The notes under the pieces were generated by a model. The model was not told where the DNA came from. It made no database searches and was given only the letters and a program-made list of their open reading frames with translations. A stretch of DNA of 64,000 nucleotides, taken from assembly GCA_963721585.1 (NCBI GenBank), contig CAVRJN010000008.1:1302001-1366000 (forward strand). Direction: 5' to 3'. Origin of the DNA: Bog-473 sp963721585. GTDB lineage: Bacteria; Actinomycetota; Acidimicrobiia; Acidimicrobiales; RAAP-2. Shown in pieces: positions 9,299-17,610 of this stretch. The first letter of the stretch is position 1. Each line of letters begins with the position of its first letter. Both the position numbers and the translations under genes were made by a program.

Positions 9299-10305
9299 CA
9301 GCCGAGGTCCCCCGTCGCCGCGCCGTCATGGCGGACGTCGCCGCGCGGGCCGGCGTCTCCGTGATGACGGTATCCCGCGTGCTGAACGGGTTCCCCGGTG
9401 TCACCGACGAGACACGGAGCCGGGTCGAGCAGGCCGTCACGACTCTCGGCTATCAGGCCAATGCGGCGGCGCGGGTGCTGGCCGGCGGGCGTTCCCGCAC
9501 CCTGGGGGTCATGGCCGTCGAGACCGAACAGTTCGGGCCGTCACACATGCTCTTCGGCATTGAGGCGGCGGCGCGGGAAGCCGGACACCTTCTGAGCTTC
9601 GTCACGCTCAGCCGGAGCGGCAACGACCTGGCGTCCACGCTCGACCGATTGCGGGCGTCCCACGTGCAAGGCGTCATCGTGGTCGCCCCCGTCAAGCGCG
9701 TCATTGAGGCAGTGACCCGGCTCGATGGCGACATGCCACTTGTGGTCGTCGGTGGTGACCCGGTCATCGGTGCGCCGACCGTCACGATCGACCAGGTCGA
9801 GGGAGCACGGCTCGCCACGCGACACCTGCTCGACCTCGGGCACCGCACCGTCCATCACGTCACTGGTCCACAGAGCTGGGTCGACGCGAGCGCCCGCATG
9901 CGGGGCTGGTCCGAGGCGTTGCGGACCTACCCCGCACAGCGCGGCAACTCCGTCGCCGGTGACTGGGGCGCCAGCAAGGGCTACGAGGCAGGCACGCGCT
10001 TGGCGTGTGATCCGGCGGTCACTGCCATCTTCGCCGCCAATGACCAGACAGCCCTCGGGGTGATCCGCGGCCTCCACGATGCCGGTCGGAGGGTGCCCGA
10101 GGACGTGAGTGTGGTCGGATTCGATGACACGCCGGAGTCGGGCTACTTCCTGCCACCGCTCACGACGATCCGCCAGGACTTCGGCGAAGTGGGACGCCGC
10201 AGTGTCCACCTCCTGCTCTCGCTGGCCGATGGCGCAGCGAGAGAACGTCACCACGTGGTCCCCGCCGCGCTCGTCGTCCGTGCGAGCACCGCGCCACCCG
10301 CCTGA
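9295..10305 (+). CDS. LacI-family regulator, probable xylose regulator
   Basis: A 336-residue repressor: helix-turn-helix MADVAARAGVSVMTVSRVLN, hinge helix, and a sugar-binding domain ending SVVGFDDTPES and PPLTTIRQDF. The GTG at 9295 overlaps the stop of the GH43 remnant; ATG at 9328 is the alternative. As last gene of the xylAB cluster it probably acts on the operator-like site at 6390-6403. Convergent with the downstream glycosyltransferase. Confidence 0.88.
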   Translation: MTAEVPRRRAVMADVAARAGVSVMTVSRVLNGFPGVTDETRSRVEQAVTTLGYQANAAARVLAGGRSRTLGVMAVETEQFGPSHMLFGIEAAAREAGHLLSFVTLSRSGNDLASTLDRLRASHVQGVIVVAPVKRVIEAVTRLDGDMPLVVVGGDPVIGAPTVTIDQVEGARLATRHLLDLGHRTVHHVTGPQSWVDASARMRGWSEALRTYPAQRGNSVAGDWGASKGYEAGTRLACDPAVTAIFAANDQTALGVIRGLHDAGRRVPEDVSVVGFDDTPESGYFLPPLTTIRQDFGEVGRRSVHLLLSLADGAARERHHVVPAALVVRASTAPPA

Positions 10306-10357
10306 CCAACAGCAAACCCCGACTCAACTTCCAACTCTTGCAATCTCCTGGACTCAC

Positions 10358-11776
10358 TCACTGCTGGCCCACGTGCTCCACGAGGCGGGCGTAATCGATG
10401 AGGTGGCGATCACTGAGGAAGTGGTCTCGGACATATCGGTGGCCTCGCCGTCCCAGCGCGACCAGCTCGTCCGGCCGTTCGAGCAGTGATCTGACCGTCC
10501 GGCCGAACAGGTCGAGATCTCGCGGGTCGTCCAGGAGCACGCCAGCATCCGGCGGCACCTGGTCGTTGATCCCTCCGACGGCGGACGCCACAACGGGCCG
10601 GGATTTCCACATTGCCTCGGAGACGGTGAGCCCGAAGCCCTCCTGAAGGCTCTTCTGCACTACGAGGCTGGCGTAGCGCTGCGTCGCGTTGACCATGAGC
10701 GCATTCGTGACGACGTCGTCCATGGGAAGCGCCACGAGGCGCACACCATCGCGAGCCCGCTCTGGAAGTGCCTCCCAGGCCGCCAAACACTCGGCAAGGA
10801 CCTGAGACCCTTCTGGGTCGTCGGCCACGCCGTCGACGGAAGGACCCACGAGAGCGAGCCTGGCGTCATTGTGCCCGACGACGTGCTCGGTGAAGCCCTG
10901 CAAGACACCGATCATGTCCTTGAGGTGGTCCCAGCGAGACACCTGGACCACGACTCGACCCCCAGGTGAGAACGGCCCGGCGCCTCCCAAGACCGCGCCC
11001 CCGGACGCGGGACGCTCCCCCGACAACAGCCCGATGCGAACCAGGAGGTCGCTGACTCTGTCAGGGGCTAACGAGTGGTTCTTGGGCGACAGCGGGTCGA
11101 TGGAGGGCTCAATGATCCAGACGTCCGCCGATGACAACTCTGGCGGTACGAACGCCGCACGTGAGAAGACGATGGCCTGGCATTCGGCCAGGTGCGGTAA
11201 CACGAAGTTCCAGGCTTCTCGGGTGTGTGCGTTCGCGAGGTCGGCACCGATGTGGCAGCGCCAGACGACCCGTGCGCCCCGACCCACCAGATGGCTGGCA
11301 AGACCGGCGGTCTGGGGATCGTGGAGGATCACGATGTCGCCCGGCTCGACCTTCTGACCCAGTGCGGCAGCATTCGATTCAAGGATCGACCTGTAGTGGG
11401 AATCCTCGTCTCCACTGAGCTCTCCGGCATCTCCTGGAGCTCCATGAAGGCGGTTGTGCAGTCGTTTGGTGATGGCAAAGAACTGGGCGTCGGCATCGAT
11501 GACGACCCAGCGGGTGTCGATCCCGGCGTCGTTGGCATAGCCCACAAGGAGGTGCAGCATCTCTGCCACGCCACCGCCGGCGGCCGCCGAGCTGATGTGC
11601 CAGAGCCGCCGACCAACCAGGGCGCGACGCGCGCTTTCGGCGGCTTCTCGCAGTCGAGCCGAACGTGTGGCGCCCAACAGTCGCATCAAACGGCGAAGGG
11701 AACGCGGAGGCACGGCGATCTCTCGGGGTTGCGCCACGCCACACACTACGTTCGGAAGGAACACTCCACGGCACAA
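10358..11776 (-). CDS. treT: GT4 glycosyltransferase, TreT-like trehalose synthase
   Basis: A GT-B fold retaining glycosyltransferase of up to 472 residues. WHISSAAAGGGVAEMLH, DPQTAGL, the nucleotide-sugar segment RVVVQVSRWDHLKDM and the C-terminal EGFGLTVSEAMWKSRPVVA match the trehalose glycosyltransferring synthase (TreT) group, which joins NDP-glucose and glucose to trehalose. The exact start is unclear; a GTG about 13 codons inside is an alternative. The symbol rests on remembered motif similarity; another GT4 specificity is possible. Confidence 0.72.
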   Translation of the reverse strand: MCRGVFLPNVVCGVAQPREIAVPPRSLRRLMRLLGATRSARLREAAESARRALVGRRLWHISSAAAGGGVAEMLHLLVGYANDAGIDTRWVVIDADAQFFAITKRLHNRLHGAPGDAGELSGDEDSHYRSILESNAAALGQKVEPGDIVILHDPQTAGLASHLVGRGARVVWRCHIGADLANAHTREAWNFVLPHLAECQAIVFSRAAFVPPELSSADVWIIEPSIDPLSPKNHSLAPDRVSDLLVRIGLLSGERPASGGAVLGGAGPFSPGGRVVVQVSRWDHLKDMIGVLQGFTEHVVGHNDARLALVGPSVDGVADDPEGSQVLAECLAAWEALPERARDGVRLVALPMDDVVTNALMVNATQRYASLVVQKSLQEGFGLTVSEAMWKSRPVVASAVGGINDQVPPDAGVLLDDPRDLDLFGRTVRSLLERPDELVALGRRGHRYVRDHFLSDRHLIDYARLVEHVGQQ

Positions 11777-12040
11777 ACGGCAGGCTGTCTTTGGCGAGAG
11801 ACAGTATCGCTGCGTCTGTCTCTGGCCGCCCGGGTTCGATCCCCTGTGGTAGCCCCAATGCGCCGAACTGTGCCAGCTACCTGGCGATAGGCGGCAGCGC
11901 CGGTCGATCCAACGTGTGATCGCTCGGTCAGTAGCCGGGTCCCTTCACCCCGCATCCCGGTGAGTCGGATGAACGGCTCTCCTGACCCTGGCTGGAGTCT
12001 CTGGCGGGCTTCTGCCGTGGCTGCGTCGCAGAAGCAAACC
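11777..12040. other. Intergenic region, no gene seen
   Basis: No convincing coding frame. It contains a T-loop-like GGGTTCGATCCC at about 11832-11843, but no cloverleaf could be folded around it. This gap separates the sugar-catabolism genes from the island with DosR-type boxes. Confidence 0.5.
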
Positions 12041-12042
12041 AA

Positions 12043-12078
12043 AGGACGATTGTCTTTTGGTCCCGCGACCTTGGTCCC
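12043..12078. promoter_or_regulatory. Tandem DosR-type boxes, wax ester synthase promoter
   Basis: Two box-like palindromes: AGGACGATTGTCTT (12043-12056) and GCGACCTTGGTCCC (12065-12078). Centres are 22 bp apart, two helical turns. They precede the leader ORF and wax ester synthase/DGAT gene. In M. tuberculosis a gene of the same family (tgs1) is a strong DosR target. Confidence 0.7.
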
Positions 12079-12125
12079 TAAGCCCCTCTCCGCTCGAGGT
12101 TCCATACTGGGCCGGAGGAGATGTG

Positions 12126-12230
12126 ATGACGGATCTGAACCAGCCCGTAGCACTTTCGCCGCGCGCATGGTGCGTCGCGAGCCGCCCCGACCCAGCGCGG
12201 ACGTCCGTACCTGGCGGCAAACTCTCGTGA
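12126..12230 (+). CDS. Short upstream ORF coupled to the wax ester synthase
   Basis: A 34-codon frame starting ATG at 12126 behind a strong GGAGGAG (12114-12120) at good spacing. It ends TGA at 12228-12230, overlapping the likely GTG start of the acyltransferase (GTGA). The peptide (MTDLNQPVALSPRAW...) matches nothing I recognise. It may be a translational-coupling leader. Unlike the other broken frames in this window it cannot be joined to the next gene by removing one base. Confidence 0.45.
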   Translation: MTDLNQPVALSPRAWCVASRPDPARTSVPGGKLS

Positions 12231-13648
12231 CACGAGCGCAATCCCTCACCGCCCTTGACGCCTCGTTCCTGCATGCGGAGTCGGATACGACACCGATGCA
12301 CATGGCGTCGGTGGGTATTTTCGAAGGCGAACATCTGTACGACCCCGAAGGCAATTTCCGCATTGCCGACATCCGCCGGCTCATTGCCAGCCGCCTGGCG
12401 CTGGTGCCCAAATTGCGGCAGCTCCCCTGCCCAGGGTTGCTCGGTCAGGCCCCGCCCGCATGGCTCGATTATCCCGACTTCGATATCACGGAGCACGTAC
12501 GCGTGTGCCAGCTCCCTTCTCCAGCCACGGAAGTGGAACTCCGGCAGCTCTGCGCCGACCTCATGACAGTTCCGCTGCAACGCGCGCGACCTTTGTGGGA
12601 TCTCACCTTTGTCGAAGGTCTGGACCACGGACGTATCGCTCTCATCGAGCGACTCCATCACTCCATGGCTGATGGTTTGGCTGCAGCGGAGTTGGCCACC
12701 GTCCTCTTTGATCTCTCGCCCGAGCCGCCTCAGCTCGACGAGCCCGTCGACCCCTGGAGCCCGTCTGCGAGCACACCGGCCTGGCAGGCTGCGACATGCG
12801 ACCTCTTGCGCCTGGGCGCCTTACCAGTGCATGCGGCCACGTGGTACATGGAGGCGATCGTGCATCCGATTCGGCGCACTCGGGAGGTGATCGATCTTGC
12901 TCAAGCGTTCAGCACGATCGTCACACCTCGCATCGTGGCTCCCGAATCCTCCCTGAATGGACCGATTACCGGAGCACGGTCCGTGGACTTCGTCCGGCTG
13001 CCGTTGCACGACGTGCACGAGGTCGCGCACTCGTTCGACAGCACCATCAACGACGTCCTCTTGACCCTCGTATCGGGCGGAGTGCGGGCCCTGCTCACGA
13101 GCAGAGGGGAATTGAAGGAGAGCAGCGAACTTCAGGTCCTTGTTCCGGTGGGACTGGTCAACGCCGAGGGGCGCGATCTCGGCAACAGTGTGTCGGCGCT
13201 CTTTGTGCGACTGCCGGTCGGCGTCGAAGACCCCGTTGACGTGCTGAGGGCGGTCTCGGCCGAGGTCGGGGAGGAGAAGCGTCGCCACCAGGCACTGGCA
13301 GCCGCCTCGTTCTTGCGAATGCTCGAACCAGTCCCTCAAGACGTTCTGGCCAAGGGGGTCGGGATCATCCACTACCAGCCCTTCTTCAATCTGATTGTGA
13401 CCAATGTCCCAGGTCCGCATGTGCCGCTCTACGCCCTCGGTGCCAAGCTGCTCGAAGCCTTTCCGATCCTGCCCCTCGCCGGAAATCAGAGTCTGGCCGT
13501 GGCTGCGCTCTCTTACGAAGGTCAGCTGAACCTGGGTCTGCTCAGTGACCCCGTAACGTGTCCCGATGCCGAGGTCTTTTGCGCCGGGGTCAAGACGTGT
13601 CACGAGTCACTCGTGAAGCGATCCCAGGCTCCTTCAACAGCCTCATAG
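12227..13648 (+). CDS. Wax ester synthase / diacylglycerol acyltransferase
   Basis: A 473-residue WS/DGAT bifunctional acyltransferase that esterifies long-chain alcohols or diacylglycerol with acyl-CoA to make storage lipid. The catalytic HHxxxDG is HHSMADG at residues 144-150. Family segments LTALDASFL, RARPLWDLTF, the NDVLLTLVSGG motif and TNVPGP follow. GTG at 12227 is chosen because the family starts just before LxALDxxFL; ATG at 12167 is an alternative. Tandem DosR-type boxes lie upstream, as in the mycobacterial dormancy regulon, which suggests lipid storage under hypoxia. Confidence 0.92.
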   Translation: MTRAQSLTALDASFLHAESDTTPMHMASVGIFEGEHLYDPEGNFRIADIRRLIASRLALVPKLRQLPCPGLLGQAPPAWLDYPDFDITEHVRVCQLPSPATEVELRQLCADLMTVPLQRARPLWDLTFVEGLDHGRIALIERLHHSMADGLAAAELATVLFDLSPEPPQLDEPVDPWSPSASTPAWQAATCDLLRLGALPVHAATWYMEAIVHPIRRTREVIDLAQAFSTIVTPRIVAPESSLNGPITGARSVDFVRLPLHDVHEVAHSFDSTINDVLLTLVSGGVRALLTSRGELKESSELQVLVPVGLVNAEGRDLGNSVSALFVRLPVGVEDPVDVLRAVSAEVGEEKRRHQALAAASFLRMLEPVPQDVLAKGVGIIHYQPFFNLIVTNVPGPHVPLYALGAKLLEAFPILPLAGNQSLAVAALSYEGQLNLGLLSDPVTCPDAEVFCAGVKTCHESLVKRSQAPSTAS

Positions 13649-13697
13649 GTGCGACTCAGTGTTCAGACGCGTCATGGTGAGCATTGGGTGAACTCGA

Positions 13698-14187
13698 TCA
13701 ACTTCCCCGCGCGGGAATGCCCACCCGGTCGCACAGGGCGTTTACCTCTTTCATCATGTGCGACGACAAGAAGACGGTCTGGCTGCGGTCACGAGCTTCT
13801 CCGATGCAGTGGCGGAATGCTTGCTCCAGAGGTGGATCGAGCCCGCTGGTCGGTTCGTCCAAAATGAGGATCGGGCCGGATCTTCAGGGCGGCGATCAGG
13901 ATCACCTTCTGGCGATTCTCGTTCGAATACGCACGAACCCTCTTCGTCGGATGGAGGGCGAACCGGTCGATCAGTTCGTCCCGGTAGCCGAGATCGACCC
14001 GACCATGTACCCGTCCGAGCAACGGCAGCGCTTCGGCTCCCGTCAGCGACGGCCAGAGGGTCGCCTCACCGGCTACGAAGCCCAATCGTCGATACGTCTC
14101 GACGGTCTGGCGCTGGCAGTGGCGGCAAAGATCGGCACCACCCGCTCGTGAGCAGGCTGAGCCTGAGCCAGCCGCCTCTGCTTTCAT
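13698..14187 (-). pseudogene. ABC transporter ATPase fragment, truncated and frameshifted
   Basis: Remnant of a multidrug-type ABC ATPase. Recognisable are YRRLGFVAGEATLWPSLTG, YRDELIDRFAL, the signature-like SNENRQKVILIAAL and, in the next frame, the Walker B region LILDEPTSGLDP followed by VFLSSHMMKEVNALCDRVGI. The Walker A half is absent upstream, one extra base near 13876-13880 splits the Walker B region, and a second shift precedes the stop. Without Walker A it cannot be a working ATPase. No partner permease is adjacent. Confidence 0.65.
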
Positions 14188-14283
14188 TCGTCTACCTACG
14201 GATAGAGATGGCCGACGGCACGGTTTCTGGATGGATGTCCTGGACTAGCTCCGCTCGGGATCTCTGTGCCCGTATGCAAAGAG

Positions 14284-14320
14284 GCTCCATCCGATCCCGA
14301 CCTGCAGGACCGGATGGAGC
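14284..14320 (-). terminator. Rho-independent-like terminator hairpin
   Basis: GCTCCATCCG (14284-14293) and CGGATGGAGC (14311-14320) form a perfect 10-bp stem with a 17-base loop, 27 bases past the stop of the membrane protein gene. On the minus strand the hairpin is followed by CCTCTTT, a weak U tract. It would end the arc-usp-membrane protein transcript. Confidence 0.6.
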
Positions 14321-14346
14321 ACTTTGCGAGCAGATCATCCGGATGC

Positions 14347-14970
14347 TCAGGCTGGCACCAGTCTCCCTGTGTCGGCGTGAGTGGCGTGCACCTCGAGCTC
14401 GGCGGTCTCCGAGACTCTCCGTGCGTGCACGATGCCGAACACCACCAGGATCGCCATCAGAACGGCGAGGACGAAAGCGGTGATGGCTCCGATGAGCGCA
14501 ATCGTTGCGATCGTTCCGAAGGCGTAGGCCTCGAGAAGGAGCCCGCGAAGCGTGGTGCCCTGGAAGACCGTCTGTACCTTCGCTTCTTCCGCCGTATAGG
14601 CCGCGGAGCCCTTGGGCAGCGCCATGGCCTTTGCGCTGAGTTGCGAGTAGGTCAGGCCCCCGCCGATCTCGTTGAGGTGGACCGCGATGAAGTCGTTTGC
14701 GTAGACCTCTGCCTGCTGGGCGGTGGTCAACTGCTGCCCGGCGTACTGGGACACGGTGCCGATCATCGACGGAGTGATCTCGCTTCCCGCCACGGGGTGG
14801 GCAAACGCCGCCTTGCTGGGGAACGTGATCTGTTGCTCCGCCAGCTGATTGTGCACATTTGAATTCGCAAAGCTGTAGCCCCACATCAATAGCACCCCTG
14901 CGATCACCAGCATGAGTACCATCAAAATCCCTGCGGTACTTGCCAGCACGTCAAACACCTTTCGCTGCAT
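14347..14970 (-). CDS. Two-helix membrane protein, function unknown
   Basis: A 207-residue protein with one membrane helix near residues 10-33 (ILMVLMLVIAGVLLMWGYSF), an extracytoplasmic domain of about 110 residues rich in Gln, Ala and Thr, and a second helix near 155-180. Both ends would be cytoplasmic. ATG at 14970 has a good GAAGGAGGA. A DosR-type box lies about 100 bases upstream, inside the end of the usp gene, so it may be transcribed both with the arc operon and separately. I do not recognise the family. Confidence 0.75.
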   Translation of the reverse strand: MQRKVFDVLASTAGILMVLMLVIAGVLLMWGYSFANSNVHNQLAEQQITFPSKAAFAHPVAGSEITPSMIGTVSQYAGQQLTTAQQAEVYANDFIAVHLNEIGGGLTYSQLSAKAMALPKGSAAYTAEEAKVQTVFQGTTLRGLLLEAYAFGTIATIALIGAITAFVLAVLMAILVVFGIVHARRVSETAELEVHATHADTGRLVPA

Positions 14971-15049
14971 CTCGGTCCTCCTTCGCTCTCACCCCTCCTT
15001 GCGAGGAGATCCACGTCTCATTCTCACGACATGAGAGCAAAATGGAACG

Positions 15050-15085
15050 GGCGCAAAGGTCCTGACCTACAAGGACCTTGGTCCT
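15050..15085. promoter_or_regulatory. DosR-type box with degenerate partner
   Basis: AGGACCTTGGTCCT (15072-15085) matches the box well. GGCGCAAAGGTCCT (15050-15063) keeps only the right half, 22 bp away. The strong box overlaps the last codons of the upstream usp and would drive the membrane protein gene to the left. Confidence 0.65.
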
Positions 15086-15582
15086 GGCGAGGACGAGAGA
15101 TTGCGCCCCAGGGAGGAGTGCCCGGGCGCGCGACGGTGTTCTTCGCGAAACACCAACACCGGACAGTGAGCATGGGTGACGCAGTGCTCACTGACCGAGC
15201 CCAACAGAAGCCCGACCACCTCGCCGTGCCCCCTCTGCGCGACAACGAGGAGAGCTGCGCCATGCGACGCCGACTCCAACACGTCCGCCGGATCGCCCTG
15301 CACGACCCGACCGTCGATGGCGATTTCTGGGTGGTCGGCACCCTTGCGCTCCATGAGATGCTCGAGCATCTGCTCGGCGCTCGTTTTCGGATTGAAATCG
15401 GAGGGGAAGGGACCCGACCACGCCAAGGCTGCCGGCCATTCCCAGGCTGTGACCATATCGATCCGCGACTGCGTCGCGGATGCGTAGCCCAGCGCCCATT
15501 GGAGTGCTTTGAGCGACGCCGCCGAACCGTCCACACCGACAACGACACGCGGGCGAGTGGACGTTGTTTCCGATGTCGTCAC
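15067..15582 (-). CDS. Universal stress protein (ATP-binding type)
   Basis: A 171-residue UspA-fold protein. VVVGVDGSAASLKAL starts the fold, and the nucleotide-binding GxxGx9G(S/T) is present as RGHGEVVGLLLGSVS near residue 130. The GTG start overlaps the arcC stop (GTGA), making it the fifth gene of the arginine deiminase operon. Universal stress proteins are the most frequent class in the mycobacterial DosR regulon. Confidence 0.9.
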   Translation of the reverse strand: MTTSETTSTRPRVVVGVDGSAASLKALQWALGYASATQSRIDMVTAWEWPAALAWSGPFPSDFNPKTSAEQMLEHLMERKGADHPEIAIDGRVVQGDPADVLESASHGAALLVVAQRGHGEVVGLLLGSVSEHCVTHAHCPVLVFREEHRRAPGHSSLGRNLSSSPGPRSL

Positions 15583-16544
15583 GGTGTGACCTCATGGGAT
15601 CGATCGGCTGGGGCGATTGCCGCCCCCGCAGCGCGTTCATCCGGGTAGACGATGGTTCCTGTCTCGCCCTTTAGCAGGCGAACGGCGTCGTCCAGCCTTC
15701 CGATGGCCGCCAGGCCGCCGGTGGCTTCGACAAAACGACAGGCTCCCTCAACCTTGGGACCCATCGATCCGGTGGCGAAGTCCATCTCGCGCAGGGCTTG
15801 AACGGTTGTCTTCTCGATGGCACGCGCGCTCGCGGTGCCGTAGTCGTGTTGCACATTGGCTACATCGGTCAGCAGCAAGAAGGCATCCGCCTGCAAGTGG
15901 ATGGCCAGGAGGGCGGTGGTGAGATCTTTGTCGACCACCGCATCCACGCCGCGGAGGTCCCCTGCATCGTCCCGCGCAACCGGAACCCCGCCGCCGCCGG
16001 CACAGATCACCGTCCAACCATCGTTGAGCAGTGTCCTGATCTCCTCCAGCTCGATGATCGCCGTCGGCTCAGGGGATGCAACCACCCGGCGCCAACCAGC
16101 GCCGTCTTCCAGCATCGCCCAACCGTGTTGGCGGCTGAGCTCTCTCGCTTGGCGCACCGTGTAGAGCCGGCCCACAAACTTGGTCGGCGTCGAGAAGGCC
16201 GGGTCCGCAGCATCGACCAGGGTCCGTGTCAGGAGGCAGACGGTGTCGTGGCCGGGTGCGGCGTGTTCGACCGCTGCCAGGAGCCAGCTCCCGATCAGAC
16301 CTTGGGTCTCCGCGACCAGGGAGTCAAAAGGATATGGACGGGAGAGCGCGGGGTCTGCCCCACTCTCGAGCGCCAAGACGCCCACTTGGGGTCCGTTGCC
16401 GTGAGTGATGACGACATCGTGCTTCTGGACGAGCGGAGCCAGGGCCTTGGCGGCGACCTCGACGTGGTGCTCCTGAATGTCGGCATCGGGTGCCTCGCCG
16501 CGCTCGAGAAGAGCGTTGCCGCCCAGGGCAACGACAATCCTCAC
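15579..16544 (-). CDS. arcC: Carbamate kinase
   Basis: A 321-residue amino-acid-kinase-fold enzyme that turns carbamoyl phosphate plus ADP into ATP, CO2 and ammonia, the energy-yielding step of the ADI pathway. Visible motifs: VVALGGNALLERGE, THGNGPQVG, CAGGGGVPV, VVDKDLTTALLA and the C-terminal GSMGPKVEGACRF. The GTG start overlaps the arcB stop. A catabolic role is fixed by the operon. Confidence 0.95.
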   Translation of the reverse strand: MRIVVALGGNALLERGEAPDADIQEHHVEVAAKALAPLVQKHDVVITHGNGPQVGVLALESGADPALSRPYPFDSLVAETQGLIGSWLLAAVEHAAPGHDTVCLLTRTLVDAADPAFSTPTKFVGRLYTVRQARELSRQHGWAMLEDGAGWRRVVASPEPTAIIELEEIRTLLNDGWTVICAGGGGVPVARDDAGDLRGVDAVVDKDLTTALLAIHLQADAFLLLTDVANVQHDYGTASARAIEKTTVQALREMDFATGSMGPKVEGACRFVEATGGLAAIGRLDDAVRLLKGETGTIVYPDERAAGAAIAPADRSHEVTP

Positions 16545-17557
16545 GGCTGAGCCACCTGTGGCGGCCCGCTCAGCGTCGCCACCATGACCGCCTTGATGGT
16601 GTGGAGGCGGTTCTCGGCCTGGTCGAAGACGATCGACGCCGGGGATTCGAACACTTCGTCGGTCACCTCCAGTGCGGAAAGCCCGAACTTGTCGAACAGC
16701 AGTTCGCCCAATTCGGTGTGGCGATCATGCATTGCCGGCAGACAGTGCATGAACTTTGTCTCAGGGTTCTCGGTCAGGGCCATGACTCGTGAGGAGATCT
16801 GGAACGGCCGCAGTTCCTCGATCCGAGCCGCCCACGTCTCCGTTGGTTCTCCCATGGAGACCCAGACGTCCGTATAGAGGAAGTCAGCACCCCGCACCGC
16901 TTCCTCGAGGTCGTCGGTGATGCTCAGGCGTGCGCCGCTTCGTTCAGCCAGGGTGCGGGCGATCGCGATGATGTCTTCGGCGGGCCACAGGGCACGAGGT
17001 CCGCAGATCCTCGTATCCATTCCCAACAAGGCACCGGTGACCAGCAACGAATTGGCGGTGTTGTTCCGGGCGTCACCTACATAGCAATACGAGATCTCTT
17101 CGATTGGTTGCTTCGCGTTGTCCTCCATTGTGAGCATGTCGGCAAGCATCTGCGTAGGATGCCAACGATCCGTCAGGCCGTTCCATACGGGAACGCCGGC
17201 GTACCGGGCGAGGTCCTCGACGTCCTGGTGGGCGAATCCTCGGAATTCGATCCCGTCGTACATGCGGCCGAGCACCCTTGCGGTGTCGCGGACACTCTCC
17301 TTTTTCCCGAGCTGCGTCTCCCCGGGACCGAGGTAACTGACGTGAGCACCCTGATCATGCGCGGCAACCTCGAACGCCGATCGGGTCCTGGTCGACGTTT
17401 TCTCGAAGATCAGGGCGATGTTCCGGCCCACGAGTCGCTGCGGCTCACAGTGGTTGCGCTTCTCGTCTCGCAACGTGATGGCGAGATTGAGCAGGAACTG
17501 GAATTCTTCCTTCGAAAAGTCGACTTCCTTCAAAAAACTTCGTCCGACAAGATTCAT
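16541..17557 (-). CDS. arcB: Catabolic ornithine carbamoyltransferase
   Basis: A 338-residue transferase that phosphorolyses citrulline to ornithine and carbamoyl phosphate. Carbamoyl-phosphate site STRTR, ornithine-site HPTQ and HCLP, and the SMG loop are all present. ATG at 17557 is chosen because it matches the family N-terminus (MNLVGRSFLKEVDFS). It sits between arcA and arcC with coupling to the latter. Confidence 0.95.
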   Translation of the reverse strand: MNLVGRSFLKEVDFSKEEFQFLLNLAITLRDEKRNHCEPQRLVGRNIALIFEKTSTRTRSAFEVAAHDQGAHVSYLGPGETQLGKKESVRDTARVLGRMYDGIEFRGFAHQDVEDLARYAGVPVWNGLTDRWHPTQMLADMLTMEDNAKQPIEEISYCYVGDARNNTANSLLVTGALLGMDTRICGPRALWPAEDIIAIARTLAERSGARLSITDDLEEAVRGADFLYTDVWVSMGEPTETWAARIEELRPFQISSRVMALTENPETKFMHCLPAMHDRHTELGELLFDKFGLSALEVTDEVFESPASIVFDQAENRLHTIKAVMVATLSGPPQVAQP

Positions 17558-17610
17558 GATGGCCTCTGTTCTGTGGATTTCGGTCGTATCGTCCCTGGTG
17601 GCACGGACGG

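Noticed and set aside
11825..11860. T-loop-like GGGTTCGATCCC suggesting a tRNA or attachment site
   Set aside because: No matching acceptor, D or anticodon arms could be formed in the surrounding 90 bases, and no second copy was seen at another boundary.
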